In this document: in pieces, positions 6,369 through 13,268 of the stretch | Layout: every line of letters starts with the position of its first letter | Position numbering within the stretch: the stretch's first letter is position 1 | Assembly (NCBI GenBank): GCA_017504735.1 | Contig: JAFVQP010000038.1 | Location: 1-15,566 of the forward strand | Length of the DNA: 15,566 bases | DNA from: Clostridia bacterium | GTDB taxonomy: Bacteria; Bacillota_A; Clostridia; Christensenellales; Borkfalkiaceae | Direction of reading: 5' to 3' | Notes under the pieces: model-generated | Database searches by the model: none | What the model was told of the DNA's origin: nothing | The model's input: only the letters and a program-made list of their open reading frames with translations | Made by a program: the position numbers and the translations under genes

Positions 6369-7273
6369 TTTCTCATAACCCCGATAACGCTGGACAAATC
6401 CTTTTGCATCGCGATACAAGCTTCGCGCGCCGCATCGTAATAGGTGCCGCCATTCTTCTTATACGCACACAAAATCCCGCGGGAATTGTTTACAACGCCG
6501 CCCAAACCGTTTGCGCCGAAACAGCTCTTGAGCATTTCCGCATTACCGCCCTGCGCACCGTAACCAGGGATCAAGAAGAAGGTATGGGGTAAAATTTCAC
6601 GCAAACGTGCCGCTTCCGTAGGATGCGTTGCGCCTACCACCGCGCCTACCGCCGAATAACCGTATTTGCCGATGGTGCTTGCGCCCCATTTTTCTACCAA
6701 GCCGCCCATATACTCGTACATGGGTACGCCGTTTTCCAAAACCATGTTCTGGATTTCCGCACCCGAAGGGTTGGACGTCTTTACCAAAACAAAGATACCC
6801 TTGTCGTTCTTTTCGCATTGTTCTACGAAAGGTACAATCCCATCCGAGCCCAAATACCCGTTTACGGTTACGTAATCGGAAGGGAATGCCTTGATGCTTT
6901 CGTTATTCACCTGCGTTTCCCCCAAGAACGCCTTTGCGTAGCAACCTGCCGTCGAACCGATATCGTTGCGCTTTGCGTCCGCAATTACCACCAAGCCCTT
7001 GTCAGCGGCATATTTCAGCGTTTCGTAATACGCCTGCATACCTGCCGCGCCGTACATTTCATAATATGCGATTTGCACCTTTACGGAAGGTACGATGTCG
7101 TAAACGCTGTCAATGATTTTCTTGTTGAATGCCAAAACCCTTTCCGCAACGTCTTCAAAAGTCTTTGCCCCTGCCTTCATATCGTCGGGCAGGTAATCGA
7201 ACAAGGTATCCAAACCCACGCAGGTGGGGTTTTGCATAGCAATAATGCCGTCAATCAGCTTATCGGTAATCAT
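6365..7273 (-). CDS. pyrF: Orotidine 5'-phosphate decarboxylase (long-form)
   Basis: Decarboxylates OMP to UMP, the last step of the pathway, in the cytoplasm. The 302-residue product carries the catalytic motif DAKRNDIGST with D99, K101 and D104. It also has CVGLDTLFDYLP at the N-terminus and LIPGYGAQGG plus NNSRGILCAY near the C-terminus, the phosphate-binding part. The length and motif belong to the longer OMPDC type rather than the ~240-residue Bacillus type. I chose ATG 7273, about ten bases from AAGGAG. The TTG three codons upstream (7282) sits only one base from that site. The stop codon lies within the terminal AACTTCAC linker of array C. It follows the lipoprotein gene after 26 bp. 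Confidence 0.96.
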   Translation of the reverse strand: MITDKLIDGIIAMQNPTCVGLDTLFDYLPDDMKAGAKTFEDVAERVLAFNKKIIDSVYDIVPSVKVQIAYYEMYGAAGMQAYYETLKYAADKGLVVIADAKRNDIGSTAGCYAKAFLGETQVNNESIKAFPSDYVTVNGYLGSDGIVPFVEQCEKNDKGIFVLVKTSNPSGAEIQNMVLENGVPMYEYMGGLVEKWGASTIGKYGYSAVGAVVGATHPTEAARLREILPHTFFLIPGYGAQGGNAEMLKSCFGANGLGGVVNNSRGILCAYKKNGGTYYDAAREACIAMQKDLSSVIGVMRK

Positions 7274-7299
7274 ATCTTTCAAACTCCTTTATCACGGTT

Positions 7300-8070
7300 T
7301 TAATATACGTAACTATAATACATTGTCGAAGCGTAAACCACTTTATACGAAACGATTTCCACATCCGAGGTACATTCTACGGTAAATGCTCTTTCCGCAG
7401 GTCCATTGACCTGTTTTTCCCATGTTCCCATACGCAAATACCCATTCGCATCATAAAAGGCGATACGGATACAAATATCACGCACCCCATCGGGGATTAA
7501 TTTCACATTTCCCGTAACAACGGCGTGGTACAAACCATCCCCGCCAAGCGTGCAGGTAAAGCTTTTACCTGCAAGAATTTCCACTTCTTCTTTGGCTTCT
7601 TTTTCGTCCTTATAATCGTATTGCGCATACAACTGTACGTCGTAAATACGCGCGGTGGCAGGCTTGTAGAAAAGCTCCGCTTCGTATTCCACCTTATATG
7701 TATCGCCTGCGCCCATGTAACCGCCATCAAGCAGCAGGGTATCCAGCAAATATCCGTATTCATCATAATACGCCAAACGGAACGTGAACAAGTCGCTATC
7801 CTTGTCCCCAAGGCTCTTGATTGCCCCTACCGTCTTGGCAAGGTAGTATCCATCCTCGGTTCGCGTAACCTCAACGATTTCCGCCCCCTCGGTGATTTCC
7901 ACAGGCATACGCAATTCCTCATCCGTCGGCGCATCCTTATCTTCATTCAACGCCCAACCTGTCAAAACTGCCGTCAAATACAAACCGTCTAAAATCAAAC
8001 CGCACGAGGACAAAGCTACACAACAAAAGCAAGTAAGCAAAGCTACCAAAAATAATTTTATCTTCTTCAT
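7300..8070 (-). CDS. Lipoprotein with two FxLYD-like domains
   Basis: The 256-residue product has a lipoprotein signal: basic MKKIK, a hydrophobic core and lipobox LSSC with the lipidated Cys at residue 23. It should be anchored on the outer face of the cytoplasmic membrane. Two related segments, FRLAYYDEYGYLLDT (about 97-111) and IRIAFYDANGYLRMGTW (about 202-218), each followed by a strand-rich stretch, match the FxLYD-type beta-sandwich pattern common in Firmicute surface lipoproteins; the function is unknown. The start at 8070 has GGGGG seven bases upstream. It lies 4 bp after the neighbouring lipoprotein gene, which has a similar domain, so the pair probably arose by duplication. Both lie inside the pyr operon. 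Confidence 0.85.
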   Translation of the reverse strand: MKKIKLFLVALLTCFCCVALSSCGLILDGLYLTAVLTGWALNEDKDAPTDEELRMPVEITEGAEIVEVTRTEDGYYLAKTVGAIKSLGDKDSDLFTFRLAYYDEYGYLLDTLLLDGGYMGAGDTYKVEYEAELFYKPATARIYDVQLYAQYDYKDEKEAKEEVEILAGKSFTCTLGGDGLYHAVVTGNVKLIPDGVRDICIRIAFYDANGYLRMGTWEKQVNGPAERAFTVECTSDVEIVSYKVVYASTMYYSYVY

Positions 8071-8074
8071 AACT

Positions 8075-8479
8075 TTACCCCCTTACCCTCTCTCTATAAG
8101 CGCTGACGCTTACTTCAAAATCGGCAGGAACAATTTCGGATTCTACCAACACGTAATAGTGCCAAATTTCACCTACGTCTATCCCTTCAATGGCGGTATA
8201 TGAGAATAAATCATTCAATGGGTCGCCAAATTCGTCGTAAAATTCCACAACCACATGCGCGTTTAAGAACGCCTTATCCGTCGAATTTCCTGCCAAGCCT
8301 TCTACAAGAATGGTATGCAAGCCCGTTTCTTCGTCAAAACTTTGCTCCGTCATCGTCGGTTTGCTTACAAGTTCTAATTCCGTACCCCAAGCCGAAGCCG
8401 GGTCGCAAGCCGTCAGGGTACAAGTCGCCAACGCCGCCGTTAAACACAGCGCGCCTGCCTTTTTCATCCAACCTTTCAT
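8075..8479 (-). CDS. Small lipoprotein with one FxLYD-like domain
   Basis: The 134-residue product begins MKGWMKKAGALCL and has lipobox LTAC with Cys at residue 25. The mature part contains VVVEFYDEFGDPLNDLF, the same F-Y-D-x-x-G pattern found twice in the next gene, then a beta-rich stretch. I chose ATG 8479, preceded by GGGGGA at normal distance. A longer frame from 8527 overlaps the upstream gene and would bury the signal peptide. It is probably attached to the outer membrane face, with unknown role and a likely partner in the 7300 lipoprotein. It is transcribed in the pyr operon between the membrane protein gene and the larger lipoprotein gene. Confidence 0.82.
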   Translation of the reverse strand: MKGWMKKAGALCLTAALATCTLTACDPASAWGTELELVSKPTMTEQSFDEETGLHTILVEGLAGNSTDKAFLNAHVVVEFYDEFGDPLNDLFSYTAIEGIDVGEIWHYYVLVESEIVPADFEVSVSAYRERVRG

Positions 8480-8499
8480 AAATTTTCCCCCTTTATAAT

Positions 8500-9102
8500 T
8501 TAAGTTGCCCTGTAATATGCCAACCACAAGCCATTATCCCCAAAATCAGACGAACATTGACAAACCGTATATTTTTCATCCAACTCCAATAATGCACTCT
8601 CGTCAAATATTATAGAGCATATAATATTGTCCGTAAAACGACCTTTTCTATTTATCATCCGATACTCGGAAGCATCTAAATAAATTTTTTCTGCTGTCGC
8701 ATCATCAAGAGAATACCACTCTTCTTTACCTATATACGCATATTTACCGTCTTTTACAGCCATTTGCGTAATCAATAAAGTTTCTTCCCCTATTTTTTCT
8801 CCTAACAATGCGACATAAATCGCATTATACTCGTCTATATGGATAGTCGCAATCGTACGAACACCCTCTTCTTCATCATACCGAGGGTCGTTTTCCTTTT
8901 CCTTTAAGTAAGCCTCTCCTGCAGTCTTTTCATAACGGGTTGTATAAAAAAACTTACCATATATCAAAAAGACCATACCTTCGCCAGCCAAGGAAATAAT
9001 CGCAATCACCGCTATTAACATACACACAATAAACACAATCCAGTTCTTTTTTGTAAGTTTAGGCGGTTGCGTTCCTTGTGTATTTACTTCTTTATTTTCC
9101 AT
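8500..9102 (-). CDS. Unknown single-pass membrane protein
   Basis: I do not recognise this 200-residue protein. It has a polar N-terminus of 20 residues, one hydrophobic helix at about 21-39 (WIVFIVCMLIAVIAIIS), and an extracytoplasmic-looking domain with alternating charged and aromatic strands ending in ACYYRAT-like LAYYRAT. The start at 9102 lies 5 bp after the pyrC stop with only a weak ribosome site, which suggests translational coupling to pyrC. Its DNA is clearly more AT-rich than pyrC: one 60-base line here is about 35% GC against about 52% in a pyrC line. With the two lipoprotein genes that follow, it forms an envelope-protein block inside the pyr operon. Confidence 0.8.
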   Translation of the reverse strand: MENKEVNTQGTQPPKLTKKNWIVFIVCMLIAVIAIISLAGEGMVFLIYGKFFYTTRYEKTAGEAYLKEKENDPRYDEEEGVRTIATIHIDEYNAIYVALLGEKIGEETLLITQMAVKDGKYAYIGKEEWYSLDDATAEKIYLDASEYRMINRKGRFTDNIICSIIFDESALLELDEKYTVCQCSSDFGDNGLWLAYYRAT

Positions 9103-9107
9103 GTTGC

Positions 9108-10370
9108 TTACGCCTGATATTTGACTTCGCCATCTACGATGGTATATTTTACAACGCCCTCTAATTCCATACCCTTGAACGGGTTGTTTTTACCCTTGCT
9201 GACAAATTTTTCAGGGTCAATCGTCCATTTTTCGTCCAAATCGGCAATCATAAGGTCGGCTACGCCGCCTTCCTTGATTTCACCGCCGTCCAAACCCAAA
9301 ATCTGCGCAGGATTGTAGGACATTTTGTCAGCAATTTCATTCAAGCTCAACACCCCTGCTTTGTAAAGGTATTTGATTGCAAAGCCAAACGAAGTTTCAA
9401 TGCCGCTGATCCCAAACGCCGCCTGGTTATATTCTACGTTTTTATCGTCCGCATGGTGAGGCGCGTGGTCGGTTACGATACAGTCAAGCGTACCGTCCTT
9501 CAACCCTTCCAAAATCGCTTGTTTGTCGATTTCTTCACGGATAGGAGGGTTTACCTTCGTATTCGTGTCGTAGGTGCGGATGATTTCGTCCGTTACCGAG
9601 TAGTAATGGGGACAAGTTTCCGCCGTTACCTTAATGCCAGCCTTTTTCGCATCGCGGATCATTCTTACACCGCTGTACGTGGAAACGTGGCAAATATGCA
9701 CCGCCGTATCCAAGCCTTCCGCAAGGGAAATTTCACGCGCGATAATGGTATCTTCCGCCGCGCGGGGAATCCCTTTCAAGCCTGCAATCGTCGCGCTCAA
9801 GCCTTCGTTGACAACGCCGCCGTCCACAAGGTCCTTATCTTCACAATGGCAAAGACATTTGATGTCAAAGCCCTTTGCGTATTCCATCGCAAGGCGCATC
9901 AATCTTGCATTTTTCACCGCTACGCCATCGTCGGAAATTGCCACGGCGCCTGCCTTTTTCATGCCTGCAATTGCCGCCATTTGTTCCCCTGCCAAGCCTT
10001 TCGTAATGGCACCGATGGGGTGAATTTTACAAAGATTTACTTCCTTTTCCCTTGCCTTGATGTAGGTAACAACCACTTTATTATCCACAACGGGGTTGGT
10101 GTTGGGCATACAGCAAATTTGGGTAAAGCCGCCCTTTACCGCCGCCTTTGCGCCGCTTTCGATGTCTTCCTTACGCTCAAAGCCAGGTTCACGCAAATGC
10201 ACGTGCATATCGATAAGCCCAGGGAAAATATGTTTGCCCGTTGCGTCGATTTCCACGCCGCCGTTTGCGGGAATATTGTCTGCGATTTTTACAATTTTAC
10301 CGTTTTCAATCAAAATATCTTTCTTTTCTACGGAGTTTTTCAATACTACGTTGCCGTTTCTAATAATCAT
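9108..10370 (-). CDS. pyrC: Dihydroorotase
   Basis: Zinc enzyme that cyclises carbamoyl-aspartate to dihydroorotate. The 420-residue product is a full-length class I (Bacillus-type) dihydroorotase. It shows the metal motif DMHVHLREPG with H56 and H58, substrate loop CMPNTNP (87-93), metal aspartate in ISDDG (about 148), metal histidines H175 (CLCHCED) and H228 (HICHVST), and catalytic aspartate D301 in TDHAPHH. The start at 10370 has GGGAG upstream; the gap from pyrB is 15 bp. It completes steps two and three of the pathway with its neighbours. All key residues are present, so it should be active. Confidence 0.97.
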   Translation of the reverse strand: MIIRNGNVVLKNSVEKKDILIENGKIVKIADNIPANGGVEIDATGKHIFPGLIDMHVHLREPGFERKEDIESGAKAAVKGGFTQICCMPNTNPVVDNKVVVTYIKAREKEVNLCKIHPIGAITKGLAGEQMAAIAGMKKAGAVAISDDGVAVKNARLMRLAMEYAKGFDIKCLCHCEDKDLVDGGVVNEGLSATIAGLKGIPRAAEDTIIAREISLAEGLDTAVHICHVSTYSGVRMIRDAKKAGIKVTAETCPHYYSVTDEIIRTYDTNTKVNPPIREEIDKQAILEGLKDGTLDCIVTDHAPHHADDKNVEYNQAAFGISGIETSFGFAIKYLYKAGVLSLNEIADKMSYNPAQILGLDGGEIKEGGVADLMIADLDEKWTIDPEKFVSKGKNNPFKGMELEGVVKYTIVDGEVKYQA

Positions 10371-10385
10371 CTTTCTTTCTCCCTT

Positions 10386-11309
10386 TTACGCCTTGCGCGC
10401 CTCGTTCAAGAGGGTCAACGCAGCCATACGCACCGCTACACCCGACAAAACTTGGTCTTCAATGTGGCTTCTTTCATGGTCGATAACACCGCTGGTCAAT
10501 TCTACACCGCGGTTTACGGGGCCGGGGTGCAAGATGATGGCGTTGGGCTTTGCGTAGTCCAACATTTTCTCGTCGATACCGTAGTTTGCCGCATATTCTC
10601 CAAGCGAAGGGAAGTTGCCCGCCTGCTGTCTTTCGAGCTGAATTCTAAGCCCCATCACAACGTCCGCGCCGTCCAAGGCTTCTTGACGGGATTTACAAAG
10701 CTTTGCGCCCAACTGGTCAATTCCTTTCGGGATAAGGGTTTCGGGTGCGAACATGGTCACTTCCGCGCCCATCGTCTTTAAGCCGAAAAGGTTGGATTTT
10801 GCCACGCGGGAATGTTTAATGTCGCCCAAAATCGCCACCTTCAAGCCCTTGAGCGTACCAAAGGTTTCACGCATCGTCAACATATCGAGAAGGGCTTGGG
10901 TCGGATGCTCGTTCATACCATCGCCTGCATTTAAAACGCTCGCCTTTACCGTCTTTGCCAAAAGGTAAGGAGCACCGCCCATAGGATGGCGCATCACGAT
11001 AAAATCGTTGCTTTGCGCGTCCAAGGTTTTACCCGTATCAATCAAAGTTTCACCCTTTGCCACCGACGAAGTACCAGCCTCAATATTGATGGTGGTTGCG
11101 CCGAGATATTTTGCAGCTTCTTCAAAGCTGGTACGCGTACGGGTACTGTTTTCATAGAAAAGTACTGTCACCGTCTTTCCGTCCAAGTACGCAATTTTCT
11201 TCTCGCCTGCACGAATACGATTTTTGTACTCCTGCGCCAAATCCAAAATTTCCGTAATTTCGGACGCCGACGCGTCGATTAAACCAAGTAAATCCTTTCT
11301 ATTAAGCAT
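10386..11309 (-). CDS. pyrB: Aspartate carbamoyltransferase, catalytic chain
   Basis: Joins carbamoyl phosphate and aspartate, the committed pyrimidine step. The 307-residue product has carbamoyl-phosphate motif ENSTRTRTSFE (53-63), RHPMGGAP (107-114), DGMNEHPTQALLD (130-142), GDIKHSRVA (162-170) and HPGPVNRGVE (261-270), all standard for ATCase. No regulatory chain gene (pyrI) is next to it, so allosteric control of the E. coli kind is not indicated by this window. ATG 11309 has GGAGG five bases upstream. It is the first gene of the operon and lies about 25 nt from the predicted transcription start. Confidence 0.97.
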   Translation of the reverse strand: MLNRKDLLGLIDASASEITEILDLAQEYKNRIRAGEKKIAYLDGKTVTVLFYENSTRTRTSFEEAAKYLGATTINIEAGTSSVAKGETLIDTGKTLDAQSNDFIVMRHPMGGAPYLLAKTVKASVLNAGDGMNEHPTQALLDMLTMRETFGTLKGLKVAILGDIKHSRVAKSNLFGLKTMGAEVTMFAPETLIPKGIDQLGAKLCKSRQEALDGADVVMGLRIQLERQQAGNFPSLGEYAANYGIDEKMLDYAKPNAIILHPGPVNRGVELTSGVIDHERSHIEDQVLSGVAVRMAALTLLNEARKA

Positions 11310-11341
11310 GGTTGCCTCCGCTTATATTATTTCCACACGAT

Positions 11342-11370
11342 ATTATACCACTTTTTTCGTGTATTGTAAA
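11342..11370 (-). promoter_or_regulatory. Promoter of the pyr operon
   Basis: On the minus strand TTTACA (11370-11365), a 17-bp spacer and a perfect TATAAT (11347-11342) preceded by TGG form a near-consensus sigma-A promoter. Transcription should start near 11335, leaving about 25 nt before pyrB. That is too short for a PyrR-type anti-terminator/terminator leader, so control must act elsewhere. Confidence 0.88.
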
Positions 11371-11403
11371 GGGTTCAAACGGCTATTTTTTGCGTTTGAA
11401 CCC
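11371..11403 (-). terminator. Inverted repeat after the phosphoesterase gene
   Basis: Perfect 11-bp arms GGGTTCAAACG (11371-11381) and CGTTTGAACCC (11393-11403) with an 11-nt loop, 14 bp past the stop of the 11417 gene. The minus-strand tail is only TTTAC, so termination may be partial. It abuts the pyrB -35 box. Confidence 0.65.
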
Positions 11404-11416
11404 CTTTTCTTAAAAA

Positions 11417-12112
11417 TTAATAAATTTTTACCAAGCTAAACCCCACCTTGTCGCACGAGGTAAGGATATATTCAATCTCATTCTTGTATGCCTTGAAGGG
11501 AAAATACGCCGCACCGTGGATGTGACCAAACACCACTTTATCCACTTTGTTCCCCTCGAAAAGCTCCGTAAACAGCGTGTCTTCTTGCTTTGCCGTAAAG
11601 GGCGGAAAGTGCATAAGCACCACTTTTTTATCCCCCTCTTGCGCCAGCTTATCCGCATCCAAAAAAGCCAAACGGAAACGCTCTGCTTCGCGACGATACA
11701 GCTTTTGGTCTTGGTCGGTATAATCGCTGCTGCCTGGGCAAGTCCACCCGCGCGAACCGATAAAGACGAACTCCCCGATTTTCACCGCATCCGTTTGCAG
11801 GAAAATAAAGCTGTCGTTGGGTGCGGAATCGCGCAAGCGAGTGATACCGCTCCACCAATAATCGTGATTACCGCGGATAAACACCTTTTTCCCTGGCAGG
11901 TCGGCAAGGGCGTTGAGGTCGGTGAGGGCATCGGACATCTTCATTGCCCAGCTGATATCCCCCGCAATCAAGACGATATCCTCCTCTTTTACCTTACTTT
12001 TCCAGTCCGATTTAATTTTTTCGAAATGTCCTTCCCAGCCCGACCCGAAAATATCCATCGGCTTGTCCGAGGTTAAAGAAAGGTGCAAATCGCTAATCGC
12101 ATAAATATTCAT
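11417..12112 (-). CDS. Calcineurin-like metallophosphoesterase
   Basis: The 231-residue product carries the full two-metal set of the calcineurin-like family: SDLHL (D8, H10), GDISW (D52), GNHDYWW (N82, H83), MHFPP (H168) and GHIHG (H197, H199). It has no signal peptide, so it is a cytoplasmic hydrolase of phosphomonoesters or phosphodiesters. Substrate is not predictable from sequence; the YWW insert after GNHD is typical of an uncharacterised Firmicute subgroup. The start at 12112 matches the usual MNIYAISDLH-type N-terminus. No ribosome site at a usable distance is seen; instead a TATAAT sits six bases upstream, suggesting a leaderless message. The gene is followed by an inverted repeat and then the pyr promoter. 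Confidence 0.93.
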   Translation of the reverse strand: MNIYAISDLHLSLTSDKPMDIFGSGWEGHFEKIKSDWKSKVKEEDIVLIAGDISWAMKMSDALTDLNALADLPGKKVFIRGNHDYWWSGITRLRDSAPNDSFIFLQTDAVKIGEFVFIGSRGWTCPGSSDYTDQDQKLYRREAERFRLAFLDADKLAQEGDKKVVLMHFPPFTAKQEDTLFTELFEGNKVDKVVFGHIHGAAYFPFKAYKNEIEYILTSCDKVGFSLVKIY

Positions 12113-12118
12113 ACCCCT

Positions 12119-12147
12119 ATTATAGCAGTTTTTCTTTGAAAAAGCAA
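12119..12147 (-). promoter_or_regulatory. Promoter overlapping the phosphoesterase start (leaderless candidate)
   Basis: On the minus strand TTGCTT (12147-12142), a 17-bp spacer and TGCTATAAT with perfect TATAAT (12124-12119). The -10 box ends six bases before ATG 12112, so transcription would begin at or next to the start codon. Confidence 0.65.
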
Positions 12148-12182
12148 CACTTTCCGCTGAAAATTTTTCCGTATTTTCCCAT

Positions 12183-12216
12183 TTGCACTATTTATCAAAA
12201 ATGCACATATAATACA
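12183..12216 (+). promoter_or_regulatory. Promoter of the 12292 gene, possibly mother-cell type
   Basis: CATATAATA (12206-12214) contains TATAAT, which fits sigma-A, with a poor TTGCAC -35 at 19 bp. The same string also fits the sporulation sigma-K -10 pattern CATAnnnTA, with the required AC (12187-12188) 17 bp upstream. Choice of sigma factor is an inference. Confidence 0.45.
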
Positions 12217-12291
12217 GTAAGAAACAACAAGGCGAAAGCGTGGAAAATGCCCCAAACCGATGTTTTCCCCTTCGTAATTTAGGAGGTAATT

Positions 12292-12951
12292 ATGTCCTTT
12301 TTTTCCAATTTTCAATCGGATAAATGCCCCGGTTCTATCACGGGCAATCCCTTAAACGGCTTAACGGAAAAGGTGTGTATTCAGGCGGAAAAAATCTTCG
12401 ATGCCGGCATCAAACAAACACGGCTTGAAAATTATTCGCTCACCCTCACCGATTTAACCCCTGCAACCGTTACATATCCTTTGACCTTTGTCAGCGCCCG
12501 TTCGGTGTCCGCAGAAGCCACCGTCACCAACCTTACGGTGGAACGCCAACCCGACAAACAATGCGCCCGTGTGCAAGCCACGGTGAGCGTGCCTGTGGAG
12601 GTTTTATTCACCGACGCAAACGGCGTGGACGGCAGTGCAACCGCCACCGTTACCCTGCCCGTAGATGCGTTTCTTTACGTACCTGCCCCCTCCATTATGC
12701 CTTTTTCGGTGCGCGCGCTGGTTAGCGTGGTTGCCCCCGACGGCACCTACAACGACGAAACGCAGGGCTTCAACGTCAGCCTTTGCGTAACCTTGATTAT
12801 CAAAATTTCCATGCCTGTGGAAGTGCTTGTTCCGTCCTACGGCTACTGCATGATTCCGCCCTTGCAGGAATACTCGCAAGAGGTTTGCGCAGGGTTCTTC
12901 GAACTGCCTTTGTACCCGCAGGGTGGTAAAAATTGTTGTGACAAGCAATGA
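12292..12951 (+). CDS. Unknown Cys-containing beta-rich protein, possible spore-coat relative
   Basis: The 219-residue protein has perfect AGGAGG (12281-12286) at five bases. I do not recognise it with confidence. It starts with a Cys-Pro/Gly-rich segment (DKCPGSITGNPLNGL), then EKVCIQAEKIFDAGIKQT, then about 140 residues of alternating Val/Thr strands. The strands include VQATVSVPVEVLFTD and TVTLPVDAFLYVP, which recall the paired-strand pattern of DUF3794/SPOCS proteins of the spore coat. It ends in a Cys-rich tail (NCCDKQ). There is no signal peptide or membrane helix. Uncharacterised Clostridia proteins with a similar VCIQ...FDA...KQ segment are known to me only as hypotheticals. A coat role would agree with the sigma-K-like promoter, but this is inference. 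Array D begins 17 bp after its stop. Confidence 0.85.
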   Translation: MSFFSNFQSDKCPGSITGNPLNGLTEKVCIQAEKIFDAGIKQTRLENYSLTLTDLTPATVTYPLTFVSARSVSAEATVTNLTVERQPDKQCARVQATVSVPVEVLFTDANGVDGSATATVTLPVDAFLYVPAPSIMPFSVRALVSVVAPDGTYNDETQGFNVSLCVTLIIKISMPVEVLVPSYGYCMIPPLQEYSQEVCAGFFELPLYPQGGKNCCDKQ

Positions 12952-12967
12952 AAATGTCTCCCTTTTA

Positions 12968-13175
12968 GCGTGATGTCCTTGACGGACAATCACGCGTCGA
13001 GATAAATCCCTCACGGGATTTTCGATATGTTGCTAACGCAACTCTATATGCCTACAGCTCGATATGTTTGCTTTGCAAACGAGGGATTTATCTCATATCG
13101 AGTTTGAGCGTAGCGAAAACATATCGAGTTCGAGCAATGCGAGAATATATCGAGTGGGGAAAACCCACATATCGA
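12968..13175. repeat. Hairpin array D (linker TCGATAT / ATATCGA)
   Basis: It opens with an 11-bp stem, GCGTGATGTCC (12968-12978) against GGACA-A-TCACGC (12984-12995), with one bulged base. Left-half linkers TCGATAT (13022, 13059) and TCTATAT (13043) frame AATCCC-TCAC-GGGATT (13005-13020), GTTGC-TAAC-GCAAC (13029-13042) and GTTTGC-TTT-GCAAAC (13066-13080). Right-half linkers ATATCGA (13095, 13121, 13147, 13169) frame two units with core GAGC-N3-GCGA (13106-13116, 13132-13142) and GTGGG-GAAAA-CCCAC (13154-13168). GAGATAAATCCCTC (12999-13012) and GAGGGATTTATCTC (13081-13094) are perfect 14-bp inverted copies. It lies downstream of the 12292 gene. Confidence 0.85.
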
Positions 13176-13177
13176 CA

Positions 13178-13230
13178 AAAAATAAGAGCAAGAATAGAAG
13201 GACTTCTCCTTTTACTCTTGCTCTTTTCTC
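13178..13230. terminator. Bidirectional terminator between convergent genes
   Basis: Perfect 10-bp arms AAGAGCAAGA (13184-13193) and TCTTGCTCTT (13216-13225). The inner AGAAG/CTTCT can pair too. The plus side is followed by TTCTCC; the minus side by ATTTTTTG. It separates the plus-strand 12292 gene with array D from the minus-strand LysM gene with array E. Confidence 0.8.
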
Positions 13231-13268
13231 CTCGTTTAGCTGTCGTTATTGCTAATATTTACCACAAC

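Noticed and set aside
9453..10781. 442-residue plus-strand frame
   Set aside because: It is antisense to pyrC and pyrB, both with complete catalytic motifs. The open frame follows from their codon use.
11371..11403. PyrR attenuator for the pyr operon
   Set aside because: The hairpin lies upstream of the pyrB promoter, so it is not in the pyr transcript. It better fits the end of the phosphoesterase gene.
12109..12315. 68-residue minus-strand frame across the divergent promoter region
   Set aside because: It covers the promoters of two divergent genes and has no ribosome site or recognisable content.
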